DNA from: Tissierella simiarum
GTDB taxonomy: Bacteria; Bacillota; Clostridia; Tissierellales; Tissierellaceae
NCBI RefSeq assembly: GCF_018917865.1
Contig: NZ_JAHLPM010000021.1
Location: 1-51,596, forward strand
Length of the DNA stretch: 51,596 nt
Reading direction: 5' to 3'
The notes below the pieces were generated by a model. That model was not told the origin of the DNA, did no database searches, and was given only the letters and a program-made list of their open reading frames with translations. Below are positions 17,167 through 25,418 of the stretch, piece after piece. The first letter of the stretch is position 1. Every line of letters starts with the position of its first letter. A program made the translations under genes and the position numbers.

Positions 17167-17193
17167 ATGGAGGTGTGTATAGGTAATGGATAG
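17167..17193 (+). other. Upstream eight-codon ORF overlapping the next start codon
   Basis: ATGGAGGTG contains both an ATG and the Shine-Dalgarno GGAGGTG of the next gene. The ATG opens MEVCIGNG-stop, which ends inside the first codons of the redox protein gene. It may be chance, or it may couple the two by overlap. Confidence 0.3.
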
Positions 17194-17650
17194 AAAAGAA
17201 TTAGTCGAACTGGTTAAAAAAGAAGCAGAAGGATATTTTGAAAGAGGAGAATTTTTTTGTTCAGAATCAGTCGTTCAAACTATAAATAATTTATTAGGTA
17301 AACCTTATGATGAGAATATAGTAAAAATGGCTTCTGGATTTCCTATTGGTATGGGAAAATCAGGATGCTTATGTGGTGCCGTAAGTGGTGGACAGATGGC
17401 ACTTGGTATGGCATATGGTAGAGTTCATGGTGAACCTATGAAAGAGGAAATGTTCCCAGTTGCGGCAGCTTTACATGATTTTATTAAGGAAGAATATGGT
17501 GCTACCTGTTGTAGAGTTATTACTAGGCAATGGGCAGGAGATAACTTCCAAAGTCCTGAAAGAAAGAAGCATTGTATTGAAATAACTGGAAAAGTTGCAG
17601 AATGGGTAGCTGATAGATTAATTGAAGATGGACAAGTTGAAGTAGAATAA
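17186..17650 (+). CDS. C_GCAxxG_C_C family redox protein
   Basis: 154 residues with the family's cysteine pattern: C25 in FFCSES, C61 and C63 in GCLCGAVSGG, the pair C108-C109 in ATCCR, and C130 near the C-terminus. The family (PF09719) is frequent in strict anaerobes and in Geobacter-like bacteria and is presumed to bind a metal or heme or carry out disulfide chemistry, but no reaction is established. The ATG at 17186 is preceded by GGAGGTG. It lies downstream of the DUF438 gene and upstream of a strong terminator. No membrane segment or signal peptide is seen. Confidence 0.88.
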   Translation: MDRKELVELVKKEAEGYFERGEFFCSESVVQTINNLLGKPYDENIVKMASGFPIGMGKSGCLCGAVSGGQMALGMAYGRVHGEPMKEEMFPVAAALHDFIKEEYGATCCRVITRQWAGDNFQSPERKKHCIEITGKVAEWVADRLIEDGQVEVE

Positions 17651-17651
17651 G

Positions 17652-17686
17652 AAACCTACCATCAGTTTAACTGATGGTAGGTTTTA
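17652..17686. terminator. Strong terminator after the redox protein gene
   Basis: AAACCTACCATCAGTT pairs with AACTGATGGTAGGTTT (16-bp stem, 2-base centre) and is followed by TATT. It marks the end of the older sequence; the following block has a different base composition. Confidence 0.9.
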
Positions 17687-17713
17687 TTCAATCTGATGTG
17701 GCTACTCAACTGT

Positions 17714-18235
17714 CTAATCGCCGGATTCATCATCTATCGAAAAACTTGTTAACGACATAAGAAACTCCATTTCTTCATCCGTGACATCCTCATAAAATGT
17801 TAGATATTCTGATGGGACAGGAAATGACTTTATAGTTTCTTCTGATACTTCCGTCTTAATTATATTTGTATCTTTATAAACCGTAATCGTATACAGTTTT
17901 TCTAATTCTCCATCGTTATAAACTGCGACAGGAGATTTGTAAGCCACAATTCTATACAAGGGCGTGCTGTCCTTCAATGCGTTCTTTATTTCTTCTTCGT
18001 TATCTGTAAAATCTGAAGCTACATTATTTAACCCATTGAATTGAGATAGCATATCACTATCTTCAATTGTGTTAATTAATGTATCGTCTTCTGCTGAATA
18101 GATTTCTATGCGGCATAGGCGTTGCAGTTCTTGCGAAGTATGTTCACGATTATTGTCCGTCGTTCCAGAAGAACAAGCACTTAAAATAGCAATTATTAGC
18201 GACAATATGATGGTAAAAACTATTTTTTTATTCAT
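17714..18235 (-). CDS. Small lipoprotein linked to the XRE regulator
   Basis: 173 residues. It begins with a lipoprotein signal peptide (MNKK, a hydrophobic run, lipobox LSAC with C21), then a short Ser/Thr/Asn linker and a globular domain with RIEIYSAED, YRIVAYKSP and KLYTITVYKD, which suggests a beta-rich fold. I do not recognise the family. Its start overlaps the end of the XRE gene by four bases (ATGA), so they form an operon. Base use is closer to average GC than the surrounding genes, which suggests acquisition together with the regulator. Confidence 0.75.
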   Translation of the reverse strand: MNKKIVFTIILSLIIAILSACSSGTTDNNREHTSQELQRLCRIEIYSAEDDTLINTIEDSDMLSQFNGLNNVASDFTDNEEEIKNALKDSTPLYRIVAYKSPVAVYNDGELEKLYTITVYKDTNIIKTEVSEETIKSFPVPSEYLTFYEDVTDEEMEFLMSLTSFSIDDESGD

Positions 18236-19131
18236 TTTGAATTTCTCCTCTCTATCAACAATTTACATACTGTTACCAACAAAATACAGAGCAAAACTAT
18301 GATGGGAATAACGGGGCTCCAGGCATTTGTGAGTATTCCAATTACTACCGCTATTGCAGTAACAGGCAGAGCCACATAGACCCATGTAAACTGTCCTTTC
18401 CTACTTTTATTCGACATATACTGTGTGTTTTGTGCAATCATATTTTCCGCATGAATTGCAATCCCTGCGAGAATAAAGAGAGCGACCCAACCTGCATGAA
18501 AAAACCAAGACAGTCCATTGCTGACATTATTATCAATATAATTGTCGGCAATCAGCGTTATCTGAGGGCTAAGAATTAAAATAATCGCTCCGACAATTAT
18601 CATCAAAACATATTTCTTTTGATTTTTTTCATGCTCCACCCTAAACTCTTTGAGTGTTGTGTCATCAAATAATAGAGGTTTTTTGCCTATTTCCTGATAC
18701 CGTTTAGGCTGAAAAATATGCCATATTAATACTGCTATACCGATAGCCATAGTTATCCAATACAATGTTAATGCTACCTGCCTGTAAACAGGAACACAGC
18801 CAAATATATTTGACAGTATTATCAAACTAACGCCAACAGCTATCCTTTTGGCTCCCTGCCGTTTATAAGAGAGGAAGCCGTCAATCATTTCGCGGCTAAT
18901 ATAATACCCTCCATTATATTGATTATCCTCTGTATGCTCATCTTTTAGAAGATAATCTAAGGTAACACCAAATATTGTACTAATCTGCAGTAATTTTTTT
19001 GTTTCCGGTGTACCTCTGTCACTTTCCCACTTACTCACAGCTTGACGCGACACATCTAAATGCTGTGCAAATTCTTCTTGTGAATATCCGTGCTCTTTTC
19101 TAAGAGCTTTTAATTTTTCACCAAATGTCAT
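18232..19131 (-). CDS. XRE-family regulator with C-terminal membrane domain
   Basis: 299 residues. The N-terminal 60 residues are an XRE/Cro helix-turn-helix (GYSQEEFAQHLDVSRQAVSK, then WESDRGTPE). The remainder has about six hydrophobic segments (for example about 105-125, 130-153, 183-206, 212-235), so the DNA-binding domain is probably held at the membrane. Such membrane-tethered XRE proteins in Firmicutes often control their own operon or a neighbouring transporter. The partner here is the lipoprotein just downstream. The ribosome binding site is AGAGGTG. Confidence 0.85.
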   Translation of the reverse strand: MTFGEKLKALRKEHGYSQEEFAQHLDVSRQAVSKWESDRGTPETKKLLQISTIFGVTLDYLLKDEHTEDNQYNGGYYISREMIDGFLSYKRQGAKRIAVGVSLIILSNIFGCVPVYRQVALTLYWITMAIGIAVLIWHIFQPKRYQEIGKKPLLFDDTTLKEFRVEHEKNQKKYVLMIIVGAIILILSPQITLIADNYIDNNVSNGLSWFFHAGWVALFILAGIAIHAENMIAQNTQYMSNKSRKGQFTWVYVALPVTAIAVVIGILTNAWSPVIPIIVLLCILLVTVCKLLIERRNSK

Positions 19132-19184
19132 ATGTGTTCACCTCTTTTCTGTCTTTAATTATAAATAATATGGCGCTGATATAC

Positions 19185-19215
19185 AACCAAGTTGGTGTTT
19201 CCTACTGTCAACTTG
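19185..19215 (-). promoter_or_regulatory. Probable promoter and operator of the XRE operon
   Basis: The inverted repeat CAAGTTG (19188-19194) / CAACTTG (19209-19215) has a 14-bp spacer. On the minus strand it overlaps TTGACA (19206-19211), and TGTATA follows after a long 20-bp spacer (19180-19185). An operator placed inside an over-long spacer is a known way to hold a promoter off until a regulator reshapes it. The binding protein is probably the XRE product. Confidence 0.4.
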
Positions 19216-19321
19216 ACGTTGCATCTCGAAAAAATATCGTAATATGCGCCTTTTTAGTATTCTGATAAAGTAAAATTTGTGAATACATTTTCCTGTCCGT
19301 TGGCTGTCAATCATGTTGTTA

Positions 19322-19483
19322 TTAGCATTCGGTGCTTGCTTCCTTATGCATCCTGCCCATTCGCGCCCGGATTATCGGAGCATAACCTTCCAAAAGGTTG
19401 ATAACACCCCATACGGCAAGGCCCGCGCCAAGAGCAACAACAAGGGTCTGCAAGGTACTAACTGCACTCGTAAAAAATCCCAT
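19322..19483 (-). pseudogene. Maff2-family protein, truncated
   Basis: The ATG at 19483, with GGAGG before it, starts MGFFTSAVSTLQTLVVALG, the hallmark N-terminus of Maff2-family proteins from Firmicutes conjugative elements. These are small hydrophobic proteins encoded just after TraG/VirD4. After about 33 residues (NLLEGY) the frame departs from the family. A one-base loss would restore GSDNPGANGQ, which fits the expected continuation, but that frame then hits a stop. The gene is therefore dead. Confidence 0.75.
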
Positions 19484-19490
19484 AATCTGA

Positions 19491-20296
19491 TTACCTCCAT
19501 ATTTTCGTTTTGTTTTCGGGTACAAAAAAACCGCCATGTCTGGCGGCTTCCTCGTCGGCGCTTACTTTATAAACGGTATACTGCTCATTTGGATTGAGCT
19601 TTTTCATGCGGCGATTTACCAGCCGGGCAGGGTAAAAGGCGTTTTTCTTGTCGGCTTCGGCTGTACGCCTGTAATTGGGGTGTTTTTTCAAATCATATTT
19701 CGGGGAAAGGAATGGACGCAGGCCCCGAAGCTGTAAAATGCACTTGTTGCCCGGCATGGTGGTCAGTTCGTCCATTGTCATAAGCTCTTTGCCGAGCCGT
19801 TGCAGATTTTGTCCGTAGCTTTCCGACTGGTCCCGCATGAAATGAGGATGCTTTTGGAAGTCTTACCGCTGGCGAGCTTGAATTTTTTATACTGGCGAAC
19901 GGCGAAGTGATGCGGGTTTCGCTTCTCCAATCCCATAAACATATAGTCCACGGTATTTTTGAAGTTTTCATCATCTTCCTTTGTTTCCATGCTGTTAATC
20001 ATATCCACAAGGGTATTGATATGGCGTTCTTCCTCCGGCCCTTCAAAGACGATATACACGATTAAAGCGCAATACAAAAGCGTTTCCGCTTTCGTCCAGA
20101 ACAGGTCGCCCTCTGTGTTCTCAATCAGAGCGTTGACAAATTTCAAAATATCGCTTTCCGTCTTGATGTAAGAAAGCGGGTTATAGTGCATTGACCGGGC
20201 AAAATCTATGCTGTTGAATACCTTGATTTTGTGGCCCTGCTTTTGCAGAAAGGAGCCAACTTGCCCTAAAATACCGCCTTTCGGGTCAACCACCAC
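19491..20296 (-). pseudogene. TraG/VirD4-type coupling protein, internally deleted and frameshifted
   Basis: The first part (20296 to about 19845) reads VVDPKGGILGQVGSFL and on to KLASGKTSKSILISC, matching the middle of VirD4-like conjugation ATPases after Walker A. The second part (19838 to 19491) reads YGQNLQRLGKELMTMDEL and CILQLRGLRPFLSPKYD, the C-terminal region of the same family. The two parts are in different frames and the segment that should lie between them, including Walker B, is missing; the N-terminal membrane segments are also gone. This is a deletion remnant with no function. Confidence 0.85.
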
Positions 20297-20376
20297 ATAG
20301 TGTGTAATGTGATAGCTCGTATTTTATTTTGATATTTCCTTATCCTGCATAGAATAAGGGGTTTTGTAGTTTTCTT

Positions 20377-20529
20377 AATACATTTGGCTCATATGTGAGT
20401 ACAGTTGGGAGAAATAAAAAAGTAATAGAAGAATATATAAAGAAACAATCACAAGAAGATATAGCATATGACCAATTGAGCATGAAAGAGTTTGTAGATC
20501 CGTTCACTGGGGAAAAAATAAAAAACTAG
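20377..20529 (+). pseudogene. IS200/IS605 TnpA transposase, C-terminal fragment
   Basis: The 50-codon frame contains SYVSTVG, VIEEYIKKQ and, at its end, MKEFVDPFTGEKIKN-stop. This order (a SYxVxTVG strand, then the Y-containing helix and a short acidic tail) is that of Y1 HUH transposases of the IS200/IS605 family. If VIEEYIKKQ is the active-site helix, its Tyr would be the nucleophile, but the His pair and all N-terminal strands are missing. The upstream break is close to 20370. Confidence 0.65.
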
Positions 20530-20675
20530 ATACAAGAAAAACCCCTTTAGGGGTTGCTTGAAAGAATAAAGTGGTTGGCAGACCTTTCAATGTGTCTTGA
20601 GATACAGCAAGTACCATGCTTTTATAGGGCTAGAGCAAACCATCATTTACGGGTGGTCATGATTTATGATCTTTA
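20530..20675 (+). mobile_element. IS200-type right end
   Basis: After the tnpA stop come AACCCC/GGGGTT (a small hairpin at 20540-20556) and, at 20639-20657, ACCATC-N7-GGTGGT, an imperfect stem near the probable end of the element. IS200/IS605 ends carry such subterminal hairpins in place of terminal inverted repeats. It ends 13-45 bp before the stop codon of the TDT transporter gene. Confidence 0.5.
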
Positions 20676-20687
20676 ATATAAATTTTT

Positions 20688-21617
20688 TTATTTAGCAGTC
20701 TCATTTGTAGAAAATAGAAAGCTTGTATATCTAAACAATACATAAAGTACAATTATAACTGCCAATAATTCTTCAAACTTTACAACATATTTTAGAATAG
20801 CTATTGGTTTTCCTATATTAGCTAAAAATCCATTAGTTAACTTAATAGAAATTGCACTAATAACTAGTGGGAATGTAAAAGCAGAATAACTTGGATAGAA
20901 TTTTAGTTTCAATAATTTAGGTAATTGTGATAATATGCATAGTAGTGTAAATTGTGATAAGGCTACTAATAGCCAGATAATAAGTATGTTTTTTTCAGGG
21001 AATGAATTCATATATCCTGCTAAACAAAGACTAGCTGGTGCAGAAAAAATTACAATAGTAGGTAATGCTGGCTCAGGTATTTCTTTAACTTTAAGAACTC
21101 TTTTAAGAATAATTGGCAACAGTATTAAATAAGATATAAAACCAAACCAAAATAGAATTTGTCCAATATTTACCATGCTAAATACAGGGGCAGTCACACT
21201 TCCAGCTACTATTCCAACATAAACAATAAACCAGCTTGGGAAGACTTTCTTAATATTAAAGTTAATTATATATTTCTTTGTAAAATTAATAATTAGTAGA
21301 ACATGAAGAATCAAACCGATAATCCACATGCCAAATGCTAATGTTGCAGCCAATGGTTTAACATATGCAGACAAGAGCATAATTCCCATAGAAAGTGTAG
21401 GAAAAACACTGGCAACTACAGGATTATCTAAACTTTCAGCTACTTCTTTAGGATACTTAATAATTTTTATTAATACTAAAACTAAAATGATTCCTGATAA
21501 TATACCGAAAATATTTCTATATATATTGCCATAAGATAGTACTAGATTTCCTGTAGCTGCTAAAGCTAACATTAGCCCAACAATTGGTATTGGCAATTTT
21601 TTAATAATTTGACCCAT
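20688..21617 (-). CDS. TDT-family transporter (TehA/SLAC1-like)
   Basis: 309 residues with about ten hydrophobic segments and no soluble domain. The start MGQIIKKLPIPIVG followed by LALAATGNL, and the later FGMWIIGL and PAPASLCLAGY-like (SAPASLCLAGYMNSF) segments, fit the tellurite-resistance/dicarboxylate transporter family, whose trimers form anion channels or carriers. I chose ATG 21617 because GGAGGG lies six bases before it; an ATG two codons earlier is too close and longer starts have no ribosome binding site. The substrate could be an organic acid or small anion. An IS remnant abuts its 3' end. Confidence 0.82.
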   Translation of the reverse strand: MGQIIKKLPIPIVGLMLALAATGNLVLSYGNIYRNIFGILSGIILVLVLIKIIKYPKEVAESLDNPVVASVFPTLSMGIMLLSAYVKPLAATLAFGMWIIGLILHVLLIINFTKKYIINFNIKKVFPSWFIVYVGIVAGSVTAPVFSMVNIGQILFWFGFISYLILLPIILKRVLKVKEIPEPALPTIVIFSAPASLCLAGYMNSFPEKNILIIWLLVALSQFTLLCILSQLPKLLKLKFYPSYSAFTFPLVISAISIKLTNGFLANIGKPIAILKYVVKFEELLAVIIVLYVLFRYTSFLFSTNETAK

Positions 21618-21849
21618 ATACATCCCTCCATCCTTATTGAATTTAAATGACATATTCCCTGTATAGACTAGCATAGAAATAGAGGCAAGTCCAATAAGAA
21701 TTATCTATACTAAAAACGATTTTATAAAATAAATATTATTTATTTTATACGTATGCCACCTATAGTCTACAATAGAAAAATTCAACATTTCTAGAGTTTT
21801 TATTTTTCATATTATTGGTATAATATAATAATAAAGAGGAGGAGTTAAT

Positions 21850-22416
21850 GTGAAAAAGATAATATTATTATTAGCAGAGGGATTTGAGGAAGTAGAGGCA
21901 TTAACTACTGTTGATTATTTAAGGAGAAAAGATATAGTTGTAGATATGGTTTCTATAACAAATAATAATCAAGTTAAGGGAGCTCATGGGATCATTGTTG
22001 TTGCAGACAAAAATATGGAAGAGATAGACAATATAGGTCCCTATGATGGACTAATCATTCCAGGAGGATTACCGGGAGCTACTAACTTAAGAGATAATGA
22101 CTCTGTTATTAAAATGGTTAAAGATTTCAATGAGGAAGAAAAATTAATAGGAGCAATTTGTGCAGGACCTATAGTTCTTCAAAAAGCAGGAGTTATTAAT
22201 GGAATAAGAGTTACATCTTATCCAGGATTTGATAAAGAGTTGAAAGATGGATTATACGAAGAAGAATTGGTAGTACAGGATAGAAATATTGTTACAGCTA
22301 GAGGACCAGCGGTGGCAGTATATTTTGCAATTAAAATTCTTGAGCATTTAATAGGTAAAGATAAAGCAGAAGAACTAAAAAAGGATATTTTATTAGATTT
22401 AGTAGAGAATAAATAA
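21850..22416 (+). CDS. DJ-1/PfpI family protein
   Basis: 188 residues, the normal length. E14 (EGFEEVEAL) and the reactive cysteine C104 in GAICAGPIVLQ form the DJ-1 active site, and GLIIPGGLPGATNL is characteristic of the YajL/DJ-1 branch. Members protect against reactive carbonyls or oxidised thiols, although the deglycase claim is debated. The start is GTG at 21850 after GAGGAGG; the overlapping ATG at 21848 is followed at once by TGA. A TATAAT at 21819-21824 is probably its promoter. Confidence 0.9.
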   Translation: MKKIILLLAEGFEEVEALTTVDYLRRKDIVVDMVSITNNNQVKGAHGIIVVADKNMEEIDNIGPYDGLIIPGGLPGATNLRDNDSVIKMVKDFNEEEKLIGAICAGPIVLQKAGVINGIRVTSYPGFDKELKDGLYEEELVVQDRNIVTARGPAVAVYFAIKILEHLIGKDKAEELKKDILLDLVENK

Positions 22417-22434
22417 TTTGAAGGAAGTGTTGCT

Positions 22435-23118
22435 ATGGAATATGAAATTAAAGGAGCAAATTTGCCTGTAGTCATTTGTAGACTCAATTCTGGGGAGAAA
22501 ATAGTTTCTCAAGCTGGGGCTATGGGATGGATGTCAGAAAATATAAAAATGGATACTAATATGAAGGGCGGTCTCATGGGAGGCATAGGAAGAATGTTTT
22601 CTGGAGAATCATTATTTTTAAATACCTTTGCTTCTAGTGGAGGACCTGGAATTATAGCTTTTCCTTCATCTTTTCCAGGGAGGATTTTAGCTTTAGAATT
22701 AAAATCAGGAGAAAGTATAATTGCTCAAAAAGATGCTTTTTTAGCAGCAGAAGAATCTGTAACTTTGGAAGTATATTTTAAGAAAAAAATATCTAGTGGA
22801 TTATTTGGTGGAGAAGGATTTATCCTCCAGAAGATAACCGGTCCGGGAATAGTATTCCTAGAATTTGATGGTCATATAGAAGAATATGATTTAGCTTCAA
22901 GAGAAACGATGAGAGTAGATACAGGACATGTAGCAATGTTTGAATCCTCTGTAGAGTTTGATGTAGTATCTGTTAAAGGAATGAAAAATGTTTTATTTGG
23001 CGGAGAAGGATTATTTCTTACTACATTAACTGGACCAGGAAAGGTGTATCTTCAGACTATGCCTATACAAAATTTAGCGGGACAAATATATAAAATATTC
23101 CCAAGTAAGCCGGATTAA
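22435..23118 (+). CDS. AIM24/TIGR00266 family protein
   Basis: 227 residues, predicted cytosolic, rich in beta-strand and glycine, with MGWMSENIKMDT, FPGRILALEL, the repeated FGGEGFILQKITGPG and FGGEGLFLTTLTGPGKV, and a C-terminal QMPIQNLAGQIYK. It matches the AIM24 (TIGR00266) family, a beta-sandwich duplicated within the protein. The family is widespread in bacteria without a defined function; the mitochondrial relative affects inner-membrane architecture. It follows the DJ-1 gene by 18 bases and probably shares its transcript. Confidence 0.88.
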   Translation: MEYEIKGANLPVVICRLNSGEKIVSQAGAMGWMSENIKMDTNMKGGLMGGIGRMFSGESLFLNTFASSGGPGIIAFPSSFPGRILALELKSGESIIAQKDAFLAAEESVTLEVYFKKKISSGLFGGEGFILQKITGPGIVFLEFDGHIEEYDLASRETMRVDTGHVAMFESSVEFDVVSVKGMKNVLFGGEGLFLTTLTGPGKVYLQTMPIQNLAGQIYKIFPSKPD

Positions 23119-23146
23119 TACAGGTCGAAAGACCTGTATTTTTATA
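23117..23146 (+). terminator. Terminator with GAAA tetraloop
   Basis: AATACAGGTC-GAAA-GACCTGTATT followed by TTTAT, a 10-bp stem closed by a stable GNRA loop. It ends the DJ-1/AIM24 operon. Confidence 0.92.
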
Positions 23147-23203
23147 TTTTTATGAATATTAATAATTTTCTCAATATTTCTTGAAATTAATTTCTCTTAA
23201 TGT

Positions 23204-23239
23204 TATTATTAGAATAACTATATAGTTATTCTAATAATA
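23204..23239. repeat. 36-bp perfect palindrome without loop
   Basis: The 18-bp arm TATTATTAGAATAACTAT is followed directly by its reverse complement. It lies about 90 bp before the YjiH gene, upstream of the probable -10 (TACAAT). It is not followed by a T run, so it looks more like a protein-binding site than a terminator. Confidence 0.85.
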
Positions 23240-23330
23240 TATAAAGTATGGAAAGGGGGAAAAATTACACTTGGTTTTTTAGCATAAAGGGTGTTACAAT
23301 CTAAAATTAAAAACTGAAAGGAGGATTTTC

Positions 23331-24689
23331 ATGACAGAGACGAAAAAAAGTAAGTATTCAGCTCCAGATTACTTACGTTTTTTATTACCATCATTAATTG
23401 GAATTATGTTATTTATGATTCCTGTAAAATATGATGGAGAATTTACAATTTCAGTTGCTATTTTGTCAGGATTTTTTCAGAGCATTTTATCTGATTATCT
23501 TACTTTATTGATGACTATACTAATAAGCTTTACTGGTTTTATGACGATTATATATAAAATATTTAAGCCAAAGTTTATTGAAAAAAGTGAGTATTTAAAA
23601 GGATTGTTTAATGTTTCTGTATTTTGGTTTATAGCTAGAATTATTGGAATGGTATTTGTCTTATCCACATATTTTGAAATAGGACCAGAGTGGATATGGT
23701 CAGGAGGTACAGGTGGATTGCTTTTAAATGATTTATTGTCAGTATTATTTTCCATATTCTTTTTTGCTGCATTTTTACTTCCTTTATTATTGGATTTTGG
23801 ACTTTTAGAATTTGTAGGGGCGCTTCTTACTCCTGTAATGAGACCTATTTTTAAGCTTCCAGGTAGATCTTCTATTGATTGTATTACTTCTTGGCTAGGA
23901 GATGGCACTATAGGAGTACTTTTAACTAATAAACAGTATGAAGATGGATATTATACTACAAGAGAAGCATCTGTTATAGCTACCACTTTTTCTGCTGTAT
24001 CTATAACTTTTAGTTTAGTAATCATTGCACAAGTTGATCTAGCACATATGTTTGTTCCTTATTATTTAACCGTTACTTTTGCAGGAATTGTAGCAGCTAT
24101 TTTAATTCCTCGTATACCTCCTCTATCAAAGAAACCAGATACCTATATAACTGGTATTAAGAGAGACGATATTGAAAGGATACCTAAGGGATACACTCCA
24201 TTTACTTGGGGAACATGTCAAGCAATAGAGAAAGCTAAGAATAGTAGTGATATTAAAAAATTTGTAACAAGTGGGTTTAAGAACGTACTTGAAATGTGGA
24301 TTGGAGTTACTCCTATTATTATGGCTTTTGGAACAATGGCTTTAATAGTCGCTGAATTTACTCCAGTTTTTCAATGGCTAGGGGTTCCTTTTATTCCAAT
24401 TTTAAAATTATTAAAGATCCCTTATGCTAAAGAAGCAAGTCAAACTATGATTATTGGTTTTGCAGATATGTTTTTACCTTCCGTTATTGGAGCTAAAATT
24501 CAAAGTGAATTAACTAGGTTTGTTATAGCAGGAGTTTCTGTAACTCAACTTATCTATTTATCAGAAGTTGGTGCAGTTATTCTTGGATCTAAGATCCCAA
24601 TATCTCCTAAGGAATTATTTATTATATTTATTCAAAGAACCTTGGTAACTTTACCAATTATAACTATAGTAGCACATATATTATTTTAA
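23331..24689 (+). CDS. YjiH-family membrane protein (nucleoside-recognition domain)
   Basis: 452 residues with about ten hydrophobic segments. The order KSKYSAPDYLRFLLPSLIG at the N-terminus, then LGDGTIGVLLTNKQYEDG and the later ASQTMIIGFADMFLPSVIG, fits the YjiH branch of the Gate/nucleoside-recognition domain family. These are thought to be transporters or gates, but the substrate is not known. The first 15 residues are a charged cytosolic tail. AAAGGAGG precedes the ATG. It is transcribed alone, with a terminator starting in its stop codon. Confidence 0.85.
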   Translation: MTETKKSKYSAPDYLRFLLPSLIGIMLFMIPVKYDGEFTISVAILSGFFQSILSDYLTLLMTILISFTGFMTIIYKIFKPKFIEKSEYLKGLFNVSVFWFIARIIGMVFVLSTYFEIGPEWIWSGGTGGLLLNDLLSVLFSIFFFAAFLLPLLLDFGLLEFVGALLTPVMRPIFKLPGRSSIDCITSWLGDGTIGVLLTNKQYEDGYYTTREASVIATTFSAVSITFSLVIIAQVDLAHMFVPYYLTVTFAGIVAAILIPRIPPLSKKPDTYITGIKRDDIERIPKGYTPFTWGTCQAIEKAKNSSDIKKFVTSGFKNVLEMWIGVTPIIMAFGTMALIVAEFTPVFQWLGVPFIPILKLLKIPYAKEASQTMIIGFADMFLPSVIGAKIQSELTRFVIAGVSVTQLIYLSEVGAVILGSKIPISPKELFIIFIQRTLVTLPIITIVAHILF

Positions 24690-24709
24690 GAGGCTTAGGC
24701 CTCTTTTTT
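24688..24709 (+). terminator. Terminator of the YjiH gene
   Basis: AAGAGGC-TTAG-GCCTCTT followed by TTTT. The next promoter begins only about 13 bp beyond it. Confidence 0.9.
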
Positions 24710-24722
24710 AATTTGTTTTGGA

Positions 24723-24728
24723 TATAAT
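24723..24728 (+). promoter_or_regulatory. -10 element immediately before the glycosylase gene
   Basis: TATAAT with its expected transcription start at or next to the ATG at 24735. The transcript would therefore be leaderless for that ATG, or carry a 15-base leader with GGAGGTG for the CTG at 24750. No good -35 is seen. Confidence 0.5.
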
Positions 24729-24734
24729 AAAATA

Positions 24735-25358
24735 ATGGAGGTGGCAAGTCTGAAATTAGGAAGAGAGTTTTATAGTAGAGATACAATAACGGTTGCCAAG
24801 GAACTTTTAGGCAAAATATTGGTCCATGATGTAGATGGTCAGTTAATAAAAGGTAAGATTGTAGAAACAGAAGCCTATTTAGGTTTAATAGATAAGGCTG
24901 CTCATAGCTATGGAGGTAAAAAAACTAAAAGACTTGAAGCTATGTATAGTATTCCTGGAACGTCTTATATATTTTTTATTTATGGAATGTACTATTGTTT
25001 TAATGTAGTTACAAGGGAAACAGGAATACCAGAAGCCGTATTAGTAAGAGGAATAGAACCTGTAGAAGGAATAGATAAGATGTCTAATAATAGGTTTGGA
25101 AAGAATTATGAAGATTTAACCAATTATCAAAAGAAAAATTTAACTAATGGTCCGGGTAAACTTTCTATAGCTTTTAACTTAGATAAATCTTTGGACAAAG
25201 AAGATTTGTGTGGAAATAGATTATATATTTCAGAGGGAGAAGAAGAAAAAATAGACATAGTAGAAACTACTAGAATAGGTATAGATTATGCGGAGGAAGC
25301 TAAAGATTGGAAACTTAGATTTTACATAAAAAATAATGCTTTTGTATCTAAAAAGTAA
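24735..25358 (+). CDS. DNA-3-methyladenine glycosylase (AAG/MPG family)
   Basis: 207 residues. It removes alkylated purines and starts base-excision repair. Recognisable motifs are VETEAYLGLIDKAAHSYGG with the catalytic Glu, the DNA-intercalating YGMYYCFNVVT, AVLVRGIEPVEG and NGPGKLSIAF, in the order of this family. The start is uncertain. The ATG at 24735 has no upstream Shine-Dalgarno but its own bases form GGAGGTGG (24737-24744), correctly spaced for a CTG at 24750, which would give a protein beginning with KLGREFYSRDT. Family members commonly begin near that point. Confidence 0.92.
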   Translation: MEVASLKLGREFYSRDTITVAKELLGKILVHDVDGQLIKGKIVETEAYLGLIDKAAHSYGGKKTKRLEAMYSIPGTSYIFFIYGMYYCFNVVTRETGIPEAVLVRGIEPVEGIDKMSNNRFGKNYEDLTNYQKKNLTNGPGKLSIAFNLDKSLDKEDLCGNRLYISEGEEEKIDIVETTRIGIDYAEEAKDWKLRFYIKNNAFVSKK

Positions 25359-25418
25359 AAAAATTTGAAAAAATTTTTTATGAGGAGTAAAATAATTTAA
25401 TGAAGGGAGGGAGTTATT

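Larger units (their letters stand above)
19280..20311 (-). mobile_element. Remnant of an integrative conjugative element
   Basis: About 1 kb whose GC content is near 50 %, clearly above the rest of the window. It holds, in the usual order of Firmicutes conjugative elements, broken copies of a TraG/VirD4 coupling protein and a Maff2-type small membrane protein. No integrase, relaxase or attachment site remains. Both edges are abrupt: AT-rich host-like DNA resumes near 19280 and near 20311. Confidence 0.75.

Noticed and set aside
17002-17193. 63-residue frame between the DUF438 and redox protein genes
   Set aside because: It begins inside the DUF438 gene and reads through the palindrome; only its last eight codons, with their own ATG, are of interest.
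19313-19736. Plus-strand frames in the high-GC remnant
   Set aside because: They run antisense to recognisable TraG and Maff2 pieces.
21848-21853. ATG of a start-stop ATGTGA before the DJ-1 gene
   Set aside because: The sequence arises from the GTG start and its preceding bases; there is no evidence that it is used.
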